This document shows positions 12,083 to 25,801 of a DNA stretch of 64,000 bases, in pieces. Both the position numbers and the translations under genes were made by a program. How positions within the stretch are numbered: the stretch's first letter is position 1; every line of letters begins with the position of its first letter. The DNA comes from Sipunculus nudus. Taxonomy: Eukaryota; Annelida; Sipuncula; Golfingiida; Sipunculidae. The stretch lies in assembly GCA_026874595.1 (NCBI GenBank), contig CM049306.1, positions 30,495,519 through 30,559,518 on the forward strand, in the 5' to 3' direction. The notes beneath the pieces are model-generated. The model was not told the DNA's origin, did no database searches, and saw nothing but the letters and a program-made list of their open reading frames with translations.

Positions 12083-14572
12083 CAAGCTGACAAAGTATGC
12101 CCACTGTCCTTGCTGTCCAGGTACATTGCTGCTTCCTTGCTGTTAACCAGTAATCACTTTAAATAGTTTGTAAAACATATCACAGTTAGTGTGAAGTACA
12201 TGTACAAAGGAACAAGATAAGTAACAAGCCACTGTGATATAAGAGTGCCTGGAGAAAATAAAGCAGGTTTAATTGACCTTCCACCAGGCACCAGTGGCAA
12301 ACTTGTGAGAATTTTTTTTCACAGCATCTTACAGAAGGTCAGGTAGTACAATTTAAAAACAAAAACCTTATCACCAACAGAATAAAATAAGATGGTGATT
12401 TATACCAGTGCGGTTAGTGTTATTAAAGTGCTTCAGAATCACAACAAAATGTAAGTAAAAAGAATGTTTCACTTTAGTAACATTACTTGTCCTTACAGCA
12501 CACATACCAGCTTACAAGGATGTTATCTACCCTTGAATCAAGTGTACATTAACATACCTTATCATTAGTATCAGTGTTTTATCAACTGAAGAACACAAGT
12601 TACCTGAACAAATTATAGCTGGCAGTGAATGCTATCTATTCTGAAGCAAGTGTTCATCTTTACTTGTAAAAACCAGGATCTGATACTGTCTCAAATGGCC
12701 ATGATGATCAAGTCATTGTATTTTGATTACAATGCTGAAACCTGGGAGAAGACAGGTTCCATAGATCCTTAATTGTACCTGGTTTTGCTTAATGGGAACC
12801 TGAGCTATATTCACTTGGCTGCATCAGTCTGTTCTATACATAGTCTATCACAGGAGGGGTATGTCTAGTTGCATGATAAACTGAGATTCACAGAGCATGT
12901 TGAACAGATCTGTATGGTTCTTGCTTGCCGCAGTACAAGATTTTGCAAGTATACTGGTCACTTCTGTATGTTTGTCTGTTTGTTTGTATCAGTCATTGTT
13001 TGTGTCTCATTCTTCAAGTTTTACTGAAGGTAGATCTCAGTAAACGCTTGATGTCTAGTTTTCATCATATAGGTCAAAGGTCACTGTCAACCTTGGAATT
13101 TTTGTTTTCTCATAATTTGGCCAAAATTGATTTCATCTACAAAAACTAGCTCATAATTTACTGCTGGTTCGGTAAGATGGATGTTGATTTGACCAAATGG
13201 GCTAAAGGTCATGGGCTGCTTGACCTTGTATTCCAGAAAGTACCTTACCTATGGTTATTTGGTCTGTTTGTTCTGTCTGCAGGGTCCACAGGTTGTGCCA
13301 ATCTGAACATGTTGGGCCAGTCATTGTAAAAATTTGACCAAAGGTTGATATCAGTAGATATCGGTTTGTTTATTTTTCTTCCAAATTGGTCAAGTTTAGG
13401 ATCAACGAAAAGCTGAGGACCATTACTGGTAAGCATGCCACAATGCAGTGACATCAGGTCATCTAATTATGCTTTCAGGTTATATACTCAGGTATTTTAT
13501 CGACTGATCAGGCAACTTGAGCTTGACAGGACTTGGTGTACCATGTTCGCATTTACTGTTTAGTGATAAAAAAGACTTTTTATTTACATTTAGAAGGTGT
13601 CATTTTATGATTTAGAGACATTCAGATCCAGGGTATCTTTAATAAGGTAAAGATAATTTTTTATTCAAATTTAATCTTTTTAATGAACAGCCACTCAGCA
13701 GGAGAGGTTATGTACTTTATTGGTTTATTACATTTCCCAGGGCAATGCTAGTTATGAAGTTTTTAAGAACGTGTCAGGTGGCAGTTTTACTGTTGATTCA
13801 AGCTCACAAGATACTTGGTTGAAATCAGATATTGCTGATTAAATGTTCACAGTGTATGTCAGCTGGGTGCTAACAGACACAATGCAAGTGGTATGTCTAT
13901 CTCCAGAGGCAGATAGCTATAATTAATCAGTGTTATGGTCAAGAGGGGAGGTCAGATGGCCAGGCAGCATTCCCTGTGTGTTCAGCCCTGAGTGGTTATG
14001 TGCTGAGGGGGGTGTCATCAACATGGAGAACTCTTCCTGGGAGAATCAGGTTTGACTCACACAGCAGCTGTAGCAGCAAACTCCCAGGCTAGGGTAACTT
14101 GATAGCAGCAGCATGCTTCCCAGGCTTATACCAGGCTGATGAAGTGCTGCCGGCAGATGTAATGCTGTTATGAAGTGAAGGAAAACTTGCTGTGTGTACT
14201 TCTATGCTCGCCCCAGGGTTGTGTTAGTCTAATGTAGGGAGCTGGAGATAATGTGGAGTGTTACATCCCCACAGACCTTGAGATGATAAACTATTTACAG
14301 GTAGAATACAGGCAAGGATTACCTTATGTGTAACTGCACAACTGATGGAGGCATTTAAGGAGTAAATAGGTAAATATGATGGTTTACCCATAGATGAGGC
14401 TTTGTCTGAGCTAGAGGATAGGTGCAATACCTAACCGTAGTCCCAGTGATAGGACGCCTTTATGTATGCAGAGGCACAGGCACAATGATAAGATGTTATT
14501 CAGCCACATGTTTTGTTACATAGATTATTTAGGGGACTAGGCTACTAGTGTGCGAGTCTGGGTTGATTTCAG
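12083..14572. other. Non-coding stretch with an old AGGTCA-type repeat
   Basis: No gene recognised. About 12925-13450 carries a decayed repeat with GGTCAAAGGTCACTGTCA and related half-sites, like the repeat at 54840-55934. The remainder leads to the long exon at 14573. Confidence 0.5.
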
Positions 14573-15198
14573 ATGGGGACCAAACTGACAGTCAAGACCT
14601 GGCAGGTACTCCTGATAAACAAAGCTTCACCGATGACAACAGAGCACACCTTCTGATGTCTGAGATGGCTTCAAAGGCAGAAAAAGGTTACAGTCCCGGT
14701 GGATATGAGGCAGAAAGTAGATTACCAGATGCTGGAAAAGGAAAAAGCACAAATTATGATGAAACTCCGTTTCATACAGCAAGGGATGTACAGATCCCCC
14801 TACAGAGGGTTCCACCAGGAACTTTGGAGTATGTGGCACACAAAGCCCTTGATTATAGGCGTTCACATTCAGGGGTCCCCATTGATTTCTCTGATAAATT
14901 GTTTTCAGACCTTCTAGATGATGTGGATGCAATTACGGAAAACCAAGCATCCATACGTCGCAGGAGGAGGGCCCGAACTTTATTTTCAGAATGGCTTTTT
15001 AACCCAGAACACTCTTCTCCTATAGAGAAGAAAGAAAAGAGGAAAAGTAAGCAGAGTTTCGAGGAATTCACCAGTGCTTTTCAGGAAGAGCAGGTCGCTG
15101 AGCAGAGGGACGTTTCGACCAACAAATATGATCGCATTCACCCTGGCCAGTTCTTTCAGTGGCGCCCAGATGTGTCTAGTTCGAGACTATCAACTGAG
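14573..15198 (+). CDS. RASSF: Long 5' exon of the RASSF gene (alternative N-terminus)
   Basis: An open frame runs from a TAG at 14545 to a strong donor (GAG|GTGAGT, 15198/15199). The first ATG is 14656; the next, at 14665, has the better start context (GAGATGG) and would give about 178 residues. The encoded part is charged and probably disordered: an acidic stretch (LLDDVDAITE), a run of five Arg followed by ARTLFSEWLF, then Lys/Glu-rich sequence. ARTLF is reminiscent of the TARTSF motif near the start of vertebrate RASSF1C and RASSF3, which is only suggestive. The exon ends in phase 0 and joins the common exon at 46985 in frame (428 residues from 14656). It cannot join the C1 exon at 15244 in frame, though an AG at 15250-15251 would allow it. 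A TTGATTTCAG at 14563-14572 is a possible acceptor, so it may be a first or an internal exon. Confidence 0.6.
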
Positions 15199-15243
15199 GT
15201 GAGTTGAATTGTATTTTATCGGTTTCTTGCTTCTGCTTTTCAG

Positions 15244-15389
15244 ATTGTCAGTATACTTGTCACACAAAATGTCGACCGCTTGTGATGCTCGACTGCAAGA
15301 GTATCTCGCCGGAGAACCGGTCGGGACCACCAAAGAGCACCAGCATGCTGTTTGATGATCCCCCCTCTCCTCCCACACGGAGCAGTAAA
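15244..15389 (+). CDS. RASSF: RASSF exon: second half of the C1 zinc finger
   Basis: Follows TTTTCAG (15237-15243) and ends before GTAAGA. The first two bases complete an Asp codon, then CQYTCHTKCRPLVMLDC. The Cys and His spacing is C-x4-H-x2-C-x7-C, the C-terminal half of a C1 domain, and it matches CKFTCHYRC...LDC in vertebrate RASSF1A and NORE1A. These domains are atypical (non-phorbol-ester-binding) in that family. The tail (residues after LDC) is Ser/Pro-rich with a DDPPSPP motif. Phase is 1 in, 0 out; it joins the exon at 46985 without a shift. The first half of the finger (H-x12-C-x2-C-x-C) must come from an upstream phase-1 exon, not found and probably left of the window. This is the exon of the long, C1-containing isoform. 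Confidence 0.9.
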
Positions 15390-17177
15390 GTAAGACAATG
15401 CCCACATCTTCAGGTATAAAGCTGTGTTTACAAGTGTGTCTATGCGTATTTATGTATATGTGTGTCAAAAAATCCTTAGGTAACCCATGTGTGTGTATGT
15501 GTGCATATATGTGAACTAGCAGAATTGGTACACAGGTACAGGGGATCTTGCAGGTCTGAGGTTGCTGGAGTGACATTATTTTACTGAGATTTTCCCAGTT
15601 CACGCAGACCTTTTGCTGAAAATTACTCTTTTGGCAATGCATATATGCACATATACTTATGGACACAGCACAGTTACAAAATCATATGAGCCATTTTGAT
15701 GCATATACATGCACATGAAAACACAGCTTTAAGATGTTTTGTTCTCTTATTTTGTTCATGCTTTGTTAGCATAATTAAATCAGTATCAGTTTATGTTTCC
15801 CCTGCCTGCGCAGATACTTTGTCTGTATTAGTAATAATAACCTTCCGTAAACATTTCATGTAGTACTGGATATCTCAAAAACAGTGACTATAGCTATATC
15901 TACTTCTAATTTAAATGACAGGTGCCTATTAAAGGTATCCCCACCTGATCAGGTTTGGTTGCACATGGTTGACATTGTTGGATTTTTCACGAATTTTCCC
16001 AAAAACACATATTTTGGGTCCATCAAATTATCAAGGCCCCATGATAAACTGTGAACATATGTAGGACCAAGCATAAACAAATTTATGTGAAGTTGTCAAG
16101 ATGTTTATTGCACCTTACATGTGTCCTTGGTGTATGCATCTACAACACAGGCAGAATCTTAGACCTTTATTTTCTTGAATTCTTCACACCTAAAATGACA
16201 CCTACAGTGAAAAAACTAATGTATTAATGTGTACAGATTGCATTACCCTTCCTCCTTCATACTCAATTTTAACCTGCTCCAGTGAAAAAAATACAAAACA
16301 CCATTTGAAATCCTTCTGCCTATTGTCAGGGTTGGGTTTATATTTCAAAACAGTTATATCTGCTTGACATTCCTCATGGTGAGAACCTTTGGTGGTTAAC
16401 TTAATACCTAATACCCGAATTACAGATTATGTTACATAAAAATAACATAATTTTATACAATCTTGATACCTTGGCCAATCTTCAGTGCTTCTCAATCTCC
16501 ATTTGGTCTGTCAACTTTATCATACGGTCAGGCAGTGTAAGACCTCTACCTTCTGTAGTAAATATATGTAATTCATATCTGGAAGAAAATCTAGTTTCAT
16601 AAGCAGCATACCGTGAGAATATTAGGCATTGGGCCATAAGCTATAATAAATATGCATGTATCTACAGGAACTTGTTTAAGGATATACAGTTATACATATC
16701 TATACACCTTTAGACAGTATTTTGTCTTAGTCTCACCCTGGTGTCTTTTCTTTGCATGCCTGTTCTGTGCAGTGATGTGTCACACTGAATGTTTGGACAA
16801 ATATCTTGTATGGTACCAGTGGGGTTAGTCAGTAACATTGGAAATTGGGTTGCAGATGAATCAGTTAGGAATGTCAATAGGAAATGTGGATGACATTAGA
16901 AAAAAATTTAATAAAGAGATTCTGTTTTGAGGTCTTTTGTGCCTTCTATAGTCTGCACTTGCATTACCCACCATGAGTCCACCATGAAATATACTAAACA
17001 CCTCCCTGAATTCTTACAGATGACACCTTTGGTACACAGGAGATAAAGTAGAATGTTTTACTGGTATGTAAATTTATTTTATTTGTTTAAAAGTAACACA
17101 TAAGGATACAGCTTATCATTTTCGTAAGCATTAAGTATAGTTACTTTATGTAATGGTCCCTTGGGTTTATTCAACTT

Positions 17178-17648
17178 TTAAAGGGGCCGAATCACCTTTC
17201 TGACCTTTATAAACTGAAGGTAATCCCTTGAAGCTTTATAAAAAAAAGCCAGAAAACCTGGATATCACCACACTCAGGCTGCTTGATTTGTTTTTTATCA
17301 ACTTGTCTTTAATATGTGGAGGCCTGCAGTAATAATCAAAACAAATTCAACAAGGGCATCCTGCAGCAAGTCAGATAAGCAAGAGCTTTGCAAATAGTGT
17401 TTTACAACAAGTGACATTTCTACCTCTGCATATATGCAACCTACCACCTTAGGTTACAAGTTGTTCCCATTTGTCAGCATTGTGGTGTTTACAAACAAGT
17501 TGTATATAAATAAGTTCATACATCCTTTACGAAGGCCTTATAAAAATTTTTCAAAACCAAAATTACCTTAGATCATTAATATGTACCAAGAGGAAGCCAG
17601 AAATCACATAAATTCTTTTTCAAAAGGTAGGTGAATGGGCACCTTTAA
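17178..17648 (+). mobile_element. TTAA-flanked MITE, copy 3 (463 bp)
   Basis: TTAA at 17178-17181 and 17645-17648 flank a 463-bp body (17182-17644), exactly the length of copy 1 at 6468. Ends are AGGGGCCGAATCACCT on the left and AGGTGAATGGGCACCT on the right. No transposase frame. Same orientation as the other two copies. Confidence 0.88.
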
Positions 17649-18403
17649 GGGTCTCTGGCAGACAGTTTTTAATGGTCAATCTTTATGAATGACAATGATG
17701 GTAAGGGTTTATACACAAGTGAGTATTGTCATGAATAGACATACAGCCTTCCTACAAGTATTATTAAGATAACTGAGTGAACTTACTGAACTGCAGGCCG
17801 GTACATGTGGTATAATAAATATTATGTCATGGCACAAACATGTATAACCCTTATGTCAGGGCTTCATAGCTTTATGGGACTCGCAGGGATGTGGGGCATG
17901 TACTGGTGTCAATCATGATTAGATTTGTCTTTTGAGCCTGAAATACAATCCTTAGGCCTTCTACTATATCATGTTGATGTGCTGTATTGCACGAACACTT
18001 GATTTCATTGTTTATTATACTGTTGTGAGTCATATAATACTGTAACTTGGTTTTACAGTACCCCCTCTTCATTATTGGATAGATCGTAATTTTTGCTTCT
18101 CTTTGTTAATTTACTATAAACCATGTGGATGTAATGTGAATTTATTTCTTATGTTTAACATAACCATGAGCATTCATTTGAGGTTCAATGCTGTAATGCA
18201 GTACTTCATAGAGTTCCCTCTTTTCAAGTACATAAAATCACCTTTGAAAATTTTATTCTGATTATTAGCTCATCTGACTTAAAAAATAAACTAAGGTGAT
18301 AACCCTATCCATTGGTCCTTCTGTCTGTTGATGACACTGTTTAACCTATGAATTTAAAATTCAGCACCACGTTAGCTGTATATCAGTTCACACAATTATT
18401 GTA

Positions 18404-19358
18404 TCCCCAGACAAAGTCATTGGATACTATGTTATCATACCGGTCCCGCTGCCGCCGCCACATATAAATCTTGTTGGCGCGATAACTCAAAAAATATTTC
18501 ACGGATCTTTACCAAACTTATTATATGTATAGATATGGGTGAGAGGACGACGCCTATTTAAAATGAGGTCATGACCTTGACTAGGAGAGTGTCCTTGACC
18601 TTGAATAGGTCCAATTTTGGGGAAAATCACACAAATTCTTAAATATCTCAAGAAATCTTGCATGGATTGATCCCAAAATCAAGTTGATGGAAGATCATGG
18701 ATAGGGCTGTCATGTTCCAGAAACTGGTGGCGCCACCTATTATTCTTTACTTGTTTTCGTGCCGTTTAATACCCCCAAAATTGCTCCTTGACAGTACTGT
18801 GAGCATTTTAAGTAAAAAACTAATGGACAGATTTCTTTCATATTATGCATATACATAGATATGGGTTATGGGATGATGTTTATTTAAATTGGGGTCATGA
18901 CCTTTCCTATGAGAGTGGCCTTGACCTTGAATATTGCCATATATGGTGAAAATCACACAAAATCATTAATATCTCAATAAGGGATCCATTGATTGGTCCA
19001 AAAATCAACTTGACCGAAAATCTTGGATAGTGTTGTCATGTACTGGAAACTGATAGCGCCACCTGTTATTCTTTTACTTGTTTTTGTGCCGTTTAATACC
19101 CCATCATTGCCACTTGACAGTACTGTGAACATTATAAGTAAAAACTAATGGACAGATTTCTTTCATATTATGCATATACATAGACATGGGTTAGGGGATG
19201 ATGTATATTGAAATTGGGGTCATGACCTTTTCTATGAGAGTGACCTTTGTGGTCTGATATTAATTGTTGCTGAAGATAGGGGGCCTATTCTTAAAATGGG
19301 GGAGGGGGGTTAATTGTCTGGGGATACTAAGGCACCTGCAGTGCCCAGAAATGTCTAG
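18404..19358 (+). mobile_element. Helitron-like composite element with a 327-bp tandem core
   Basis: Left end A|TCCCCAGAC; near the right end is the inverted match GTCTGGGGATAC (19316-19327). After that comes a hairpin GGCACCTGCAGTGCC (19331-19345), then CTAG (19355-19358) followed by T. A hairpin shortly before CTRR|T and a TC start after A are the known ends of Helitrons. The interior has a GCCGCCGCC run and about 2.3 units of 327 bp (GTGCCGTTTAATACC at 18759 and 19086), each ending in or near GGTGGCGCCACCT or a decayed form. No Rep/helicase frame, so it is non-autonomous. The helentron subgroup is an alternative reading. Confidence 0.65.
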
Positions 19359-21003
19359 TTTTAAAATGGCAAAGTTTATTATTTATGACAGTCATGTCTG
19401 TTTTAGTTCAGCTTTCATATATTTGTATTAGTATATAAACAAATGTTAAAATTCTTGAATGAATGTTATTGATTGAATAAGTGTCAGTCTGACTTTAGAT
19501 ATTTATATTTATTGTTCTTGATATAACCAGAGTGATAGTCCAGTAGATGGTCCAAACACTGTTACCTCAGTGCTGTGTAACTGTATCACACTGATTGACA
19601 TCTTCAGTAAGGGGGAATGTCAAGTCACAAGTGTATTTAGGCCAGGTCTAGCATAAATTATGTTTATTATTTTCATCAAACATTCTATAAATATATGCAG
19701 TAAAATATTTACATTAAGAAGTTGTAAAAAATGCCATGATTGTAAATTGTACAATAAATTAGAATAGTTTACCTTTGTACAAGACCAGATGAAATCTTTG
19801 GCTTTTAAAGGTATACCAAAAATTTAGGCATTTTGGAGTAATATGACAAGCTGAAATGGTGTTGCATGTTTTAAAACAATTTTAATACAAAACTTTATCA
19901 TAACTTTGATATGCAATAAATAATCATATTTATCAAATAAGCAGATTAAGGTTAGACTATTATGATTGCTCAATTTCACTGACTGTTTTTTGACCAGCTT
20001 AATAAACACTTATATTGTATCTAAAATATCTTTGATTTCAAATATTTATAGTTAATGCCTTGACCAGCTGCATGGTATGGAACTGGAATATTTCCTACAG
20101 ATTACACAGCAAGGGGTAAGGGGATAAGGGGTGTGGAGATGCTTTTGGTTACATATACAGGAAGATGAGGGAGGCCTGAAATTTGATTGGGAGGTTCCTA
20201 ACCACATGCTGGCGAACAAAAAACTCACTGTTAATGCACTGAGAGCTTCCTTTAACAATCAAGGCAGGCGCTGTACCAGGATGTACAGAGAGTAACTGGG
20301 TTATTACACCAGCCTCATGTGTACATCCAGCAAGATTTGAATTCTGAACAAGGTGGACACATGCCATGAGTTCTGCACAATCATATAGATCATGGCTCAC
20401 TAGTTTTGTTTGGAGGCAGGTAGGCAAGGCCTAGGCTTGACCAGTCTTTACTTGGTTCACTCCTGTTTTCAGTTAATTCTGTGCATTCAGTACACACATC
20501 AGTTTCTGGTTTATTTATGTAAGGGTATATGCCTCTTCCTGATCAACTGTTACTGAAGTTTTCACATGTTTCAATTCAGAAAGGTCCTTCAGTATACACA
20601 TGCAAAAATTCATGCTGCATAGGATTTTGTTAAAAGTGCTCTTTGACGTTGTGTATCATCCTGAAAATCACCTCTATTAAATTCACCATTGATATCCTTG
20701 ATCCTCAAACTACCCAAAAACTTATTTGATCAACAGTGATAAATTTAAAAAAACAGTGACTCTAGTTTCAATGAAACAAGCTGATAATGTCTTTATCAGA
20801 AATTTGTTTAAAATAGACCATTGAAAAACTGTAGACACATTATAAAATTTGAATTGAACATATGTTTGTATGCCTGTGAAGCTTTAACATTCCTGTGGGG
20901 TTGGTAAGCATTAAGCAGGTATATAGGCAGGAAATGTTTCCTCAATATTTGCATTATTGCAATATCATGTTATTGATTTTCATTTTCTCACACACAAAAA
21001 GGG

Positions 21004-21015
21004 CCCCCCCCCCCC
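21004..21015. repeat. Poly-C tract (12)
   Basis: Homopolymer flanked by GGG and a short (AC)n run. Confidence 0.9.
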
Positions 21016-24000
21016 AACACACACACACATTTTTCTTAAAAGCTGTGGTATTTTGAGACTTACAAAGATTAAAATAACAGAGCCCTTGAATTATTTATAT
21101 TGACAGATGTGGTATGCAACCTTTGTCAGACAAAGGATGACCCATCTGGCTTATGTAGAGCACACCCTAATTTGAATTTCAAATGATATAACCATGAATA
21201 GCTCTCTTATGTGACTCCTGTATAGATTTTACTTGATCCTGTTTGCTGCAGTGTTGGTTTTGCAACTGCTGTCAAGCTGGTCTTTGTTACAGATTTGTGA
21301 TTAGGTCAAAGATGATCTTTTTATAAACTGAACAAAAGTGTTCTGATTCATCCAAATGATAACAGTCCATGTTTTAAATACACTTAAAATAAATAGGACC
21401 AGTGGTGTATGTATATTGTCTTATTTCTTCAGAAATGTATAGAGCAGTTAAGTTGAATTTTTTTTAACTTATAACATTTGCACAACAACTTTCCTTGACT
21501 ATCCTTGTCATTGAACTGCTTTTTTTGTTAAAACTTATTAGATATGATACCTTGCACTTGGTTAATGCAAAACATACTGAACCGTATTTTGTATTACCCA
21601 TATATATTTTTACTCTGGTTAATGAGTCATTCATGGTGCAGACCACTCGTACAAATTTTAAATTGAGAAATCAAGATTTAAGGAAACATCCCACCATTAG
21701 TTAAACCTTAGTAAAACCCTTTACTGCCCACACTGAGAGGATCCTTCACAATCTGTTGACATTGACTATCTCTGTTTGATTATCTAAGGCTATATAGGTG
21801 GCATATTTATTTTCAGTTCTGAATATTCCCATTGACCAATGGCAAACTGTCTCTGTATTACATTTTGAAAATATGGTAAAGCCAAAGGAAAATGCAATGT
21901 GATGTAAAATAGAAAAGGTGTCAGTATGTGTTAGAAATCAACTAAAGTTAATTTGCTCAGTTACAATTCAAGTAATGCTGAAGCAGTACAGTGAGAGATC
22001 ATACATAAAGAGTTGGAAATGAACATTTTACAAGATCCCAATCAACAGCCAAGCCTAATAAAATATATGTTGCACCAGGTTATAGTGTGAAGCTGTGAAT
22101 TAGTGGAAGATGAACAATAGAATCTGTGTGTGATCGGCTTTGTGTATAATGGTATTGACTTAGGGTTCATTGTGTGAGTTGACATAGGTTTACATAGGTA
22201 CACAGACTATGTTGATTATGTGACTAGAAGCACATATAATGCATGATGAGCTTGTTATATGCAGGCAGGAAGGAACAAAGAAAAGGAGGGCCATATACAA
22301 GGCTTGATGAAAGCAGTGTGTCTGTGTATTAAATGTATTAACACTCAGAAAACCTCTGTAATTTTAATCAAGTTTGACTGTCTTTGCACTTTTGGTTACA
22401 GTTTGTTGTTGTTGTTCTTCTATATCCATTACAGAGTGTTTGTAAATTATGTATCCATTTTAAGTCCAAGTAGGACATTCATTTTGAAATATGCTGGCAG
22501 TCCTTGGTCAATCTTCATTGATTCCTGGGTCAGAAGGGCATAGCTTTGTGGTTAAGATCTTGGGTATCACAACAGATATTATCAGTTCAGAGAGAACATG
22601 AACTCGTAACACTCATAATTCCCAGTCCTGCCACCAAAACTGTTACATTATGTGATTATAAATAGATTCTTTAGTTCAGTGTTCCAGGTATGCAGTCTGA
22701 ATGATCAGAGATGAACAGCACTGGTATAAAGAAGATTTATTATACCTTGCAAATTCAGTTACCTTGAATGCAGTTTGTTCCAATGGGGATGTGATTGTTT
22801 TCCTTAGGATAGATCTAGGCATGTCTGTGATACTGCGTCAGCCTGAAAAAAAAACATACCTGAGAATTATATTATTACTATATTATGAATTTATGCTCTT
22901 TGTTCATTTGCCCATACCACTTGTTCGTGTCACCTGGTGAAGTAACATGTTAAGTTAACAGCTTTAATGTAGATAATGGGAAATAATGTCAGAGTCCTCA
23001 GCATTAATGGGAAATTATGGAAAATGACCCACTTAGGACATATAAGGTATCATTCCAGACACTTCCATTTAAAAAAAGATCAAGACAAAAAAATGGGCAT
23101 CTATTCTAGGCGTGTCCACAGAGAAGTTGAATGACAGGATTTAGTGCCACCATCAGTTGTAACATAGATGTACAGTTTGTACAGGTCTTCATTTCACAGA
23201 GTATCATAGCCCCTGGACCACCAGTTCTCATTTGCTTTGTCATGACATTTGTTGTGTTCAGTGAAACTGCCTTTATCCCCTTGTCAGTGTGTACATATAT
23301 AACCTAGCTGTGGGTGCATCAGTTGAACAGTCCTGCTGGTACACTGATTACATTACAGCCAGTGTGATAGCAAAATAAAATGATGCACACATGCTGTTTT
23401 CATAAGAGATCTGTATATCAGTTGTCACAGCTCTGGGCTTAACCTTCCATTCATGGTATACTATATTTATCTCAGTATTGTAATATGTTACTCTCCCCTC
23501 AGACAGCAACCTAACAACAGCCGGTCTTTCTAACACCTTTGTAACTTACAAGTACACAATTTTTTTTTTAAAGAAAATCTGTTTTGCTGCATTGCAATAA
23601 ATATGGGATCGTTATCATCCCTGAATCTGTACAACATTGATGAAAAAATTTTATAACCTGATTCAACATGACATTTTTCCTTTTAAAGTAGTCTCTCAGT
23701 TTCCAAGTCTCTTGGGCAAATGTGGTCAATAGTCAGAAAAAAGTTGAATGGCATTTTGAGTGGCTGCTCACCACGCTCACCACTCACCAGCAATAAAACT
23801 GGCTTTTTCAGATGAAATTTTCCTTCCATAAATACACAGATGAACATTGGATTCTATTTATTTTTTCATATGGAAAAAAAAACATTATGAGATGTTTAGT
23901 CATATATTAAAAGGGAATAGCATTGGTTTGTAATCTGAGCTATAATATTTATTGATGTTTCACATCATGTATCAGATCCTGATCAAAAGGGAAATATCAC

Positions 24001-25748
24001 AATTTCTGTCTTATCATGTATGATACAATACCATTACAGCCCTAGTGAATAATATTACTGTGTCACAGTATAAACACCTAGGGCTGGTTTAATTTTTAAA
24101 AGTACCAGCCAAATTTTACAGAAATTGAATTTTTTTATTCAACGCCAGTGACAGAAAGTTCTCATTTCATATTTGTTTTTTTTTATAAGCTCTCACTTAA
24201 TATGTTATACTGGATGTGGTAATATTAGACAAACCAAAGTTCTGTTGTCATCTCCGAACCAACAGTAAACTGTGATAAGCCTCTGTTTTATCACCTTCTT
24301 GCCAAAAATAATTTAGGGCTGCCAGATATTTCTTTCTTGATGATCTACTTTCCTGCTTAAATCCTGTGCCAGTAAGTACATACCTTGTCCAGGGTCAGTT
24401 TTTGCTCTATTCTTACGGATTATTGATTATAATTTATGTTACCTGTAACTTTATATTTAAGTAACATCAGTTATTTCACATTTTATGACATCTGATTCTC
24501 CCAGTGAAGATTTTATGTACAATCTTTTGATATTTGCAGTGATATTGTATACTTCATGATCAAGTGATTTAGTTCCCCCTCCCCTTGGCATGCAAACCAT
24601 AAGGGCACTTCCTCAGCATTCTTTAATGACAGGTTTTTAGTCTTTAACAGCAAAGCTAGTGATGGCTTTTAAATTTTGTAACTTTGATCCTTTTTGACAC
24701 ACTGCATGTTATTTTGGAAAATTTAATGCCATAACATAAATTACAGTAAGGTTTTACTCATGAAACTTACATGTTAATACATTTGGTAGTAGGTAGGGAA
24801 GGGGTGCCTTTGTTTCACTGTGATATACATAATACTATAATGGTATAATGATTTGTTTGCTGCTGACTTTAACCAAACATCTGCACAGTGTGAGTGTGAA
24901 CCTGTGTCTGGACATTATTGTAATAACAGGGTTATTTTCATGTAGGTAGGACATACCTGTGTAAAAATAATTAATGTGTGCTCACATTTTATGTATTGAA
25001 ACTGTAGAATTCACTCATTATAATAGGATATAATACACCAGATTCTTATCCTTTAAACAGTAGGGGATCACCTTCTATTTTTCAAAGGGATTTTATTAAT
25101 CAAATTTTATTAGGATTTTGTATCATTTCTCCTACAGAAACTTTTGTTTAAGATTGTCCTAAATTTCCAAACATCACCAAAACACCCTCCTGAAAGTTTG
25201 TTTTATAACTCCCAAGCAGTACATACATCTGATCAATATGCAGATCTATATTGTGCTCATGCACATGTACCTTGGGAAGAAAACATTCTTTGCATTTCAT
25301 TTTACATTTTACTGAGTTTGAGAAAATATTTAGTTGTCTTGTTGAACATGTAGATATTTACTTGGTATTGGCTCTTTTATTTACACTCTGTGCTTCATTA
25401 CAGTCAGTTATTATTCAGGATCATACTATGGGTGGCTACGTTTTTACAGGGTAATGTTTAGCGATACACTTTTTCATTGTTTTGTGAGGGTTCAGTTTTT
25501 GTAATCTTACTGTACAGTAATCTACACAGAGTATATCTAGGATAACATGATAATATGTATGCACCTTTCTTTTCCTGCCTTGAGAACAAAGCCTTTTGTT
25601 CCATAAATAAAATATATAGATAAACAACAAGGTAGTGGTGGAAAGGACTACCGGTACACATTGTTTGTGCGTGTACTCACTTGGTTTTGAATGAGGAAAG
25701 AGCTCGCACCAGATCTGCCCCTTGTGGGTGATATATGAAGCATCTATG

Positions 25749-25750
<2 letters not shown>

Positions 25751-25797
<47 letters not shown>
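25751..25797. repeat. (AT)n microsatellite
   Basis: About 23 uninterrupted AT units, self-complementary and so able to form a hairpin or cruciform. Confidence 0.95.

Positions 25798-25801
<4 letters not shown>

Noticed and set aside
15190-15666. 158-codon reverse-strand open frame
   Set aside because: It overlaps the C1 exon in antisense and then runs through CA-rich simple sequence; no domain and no splice logic.
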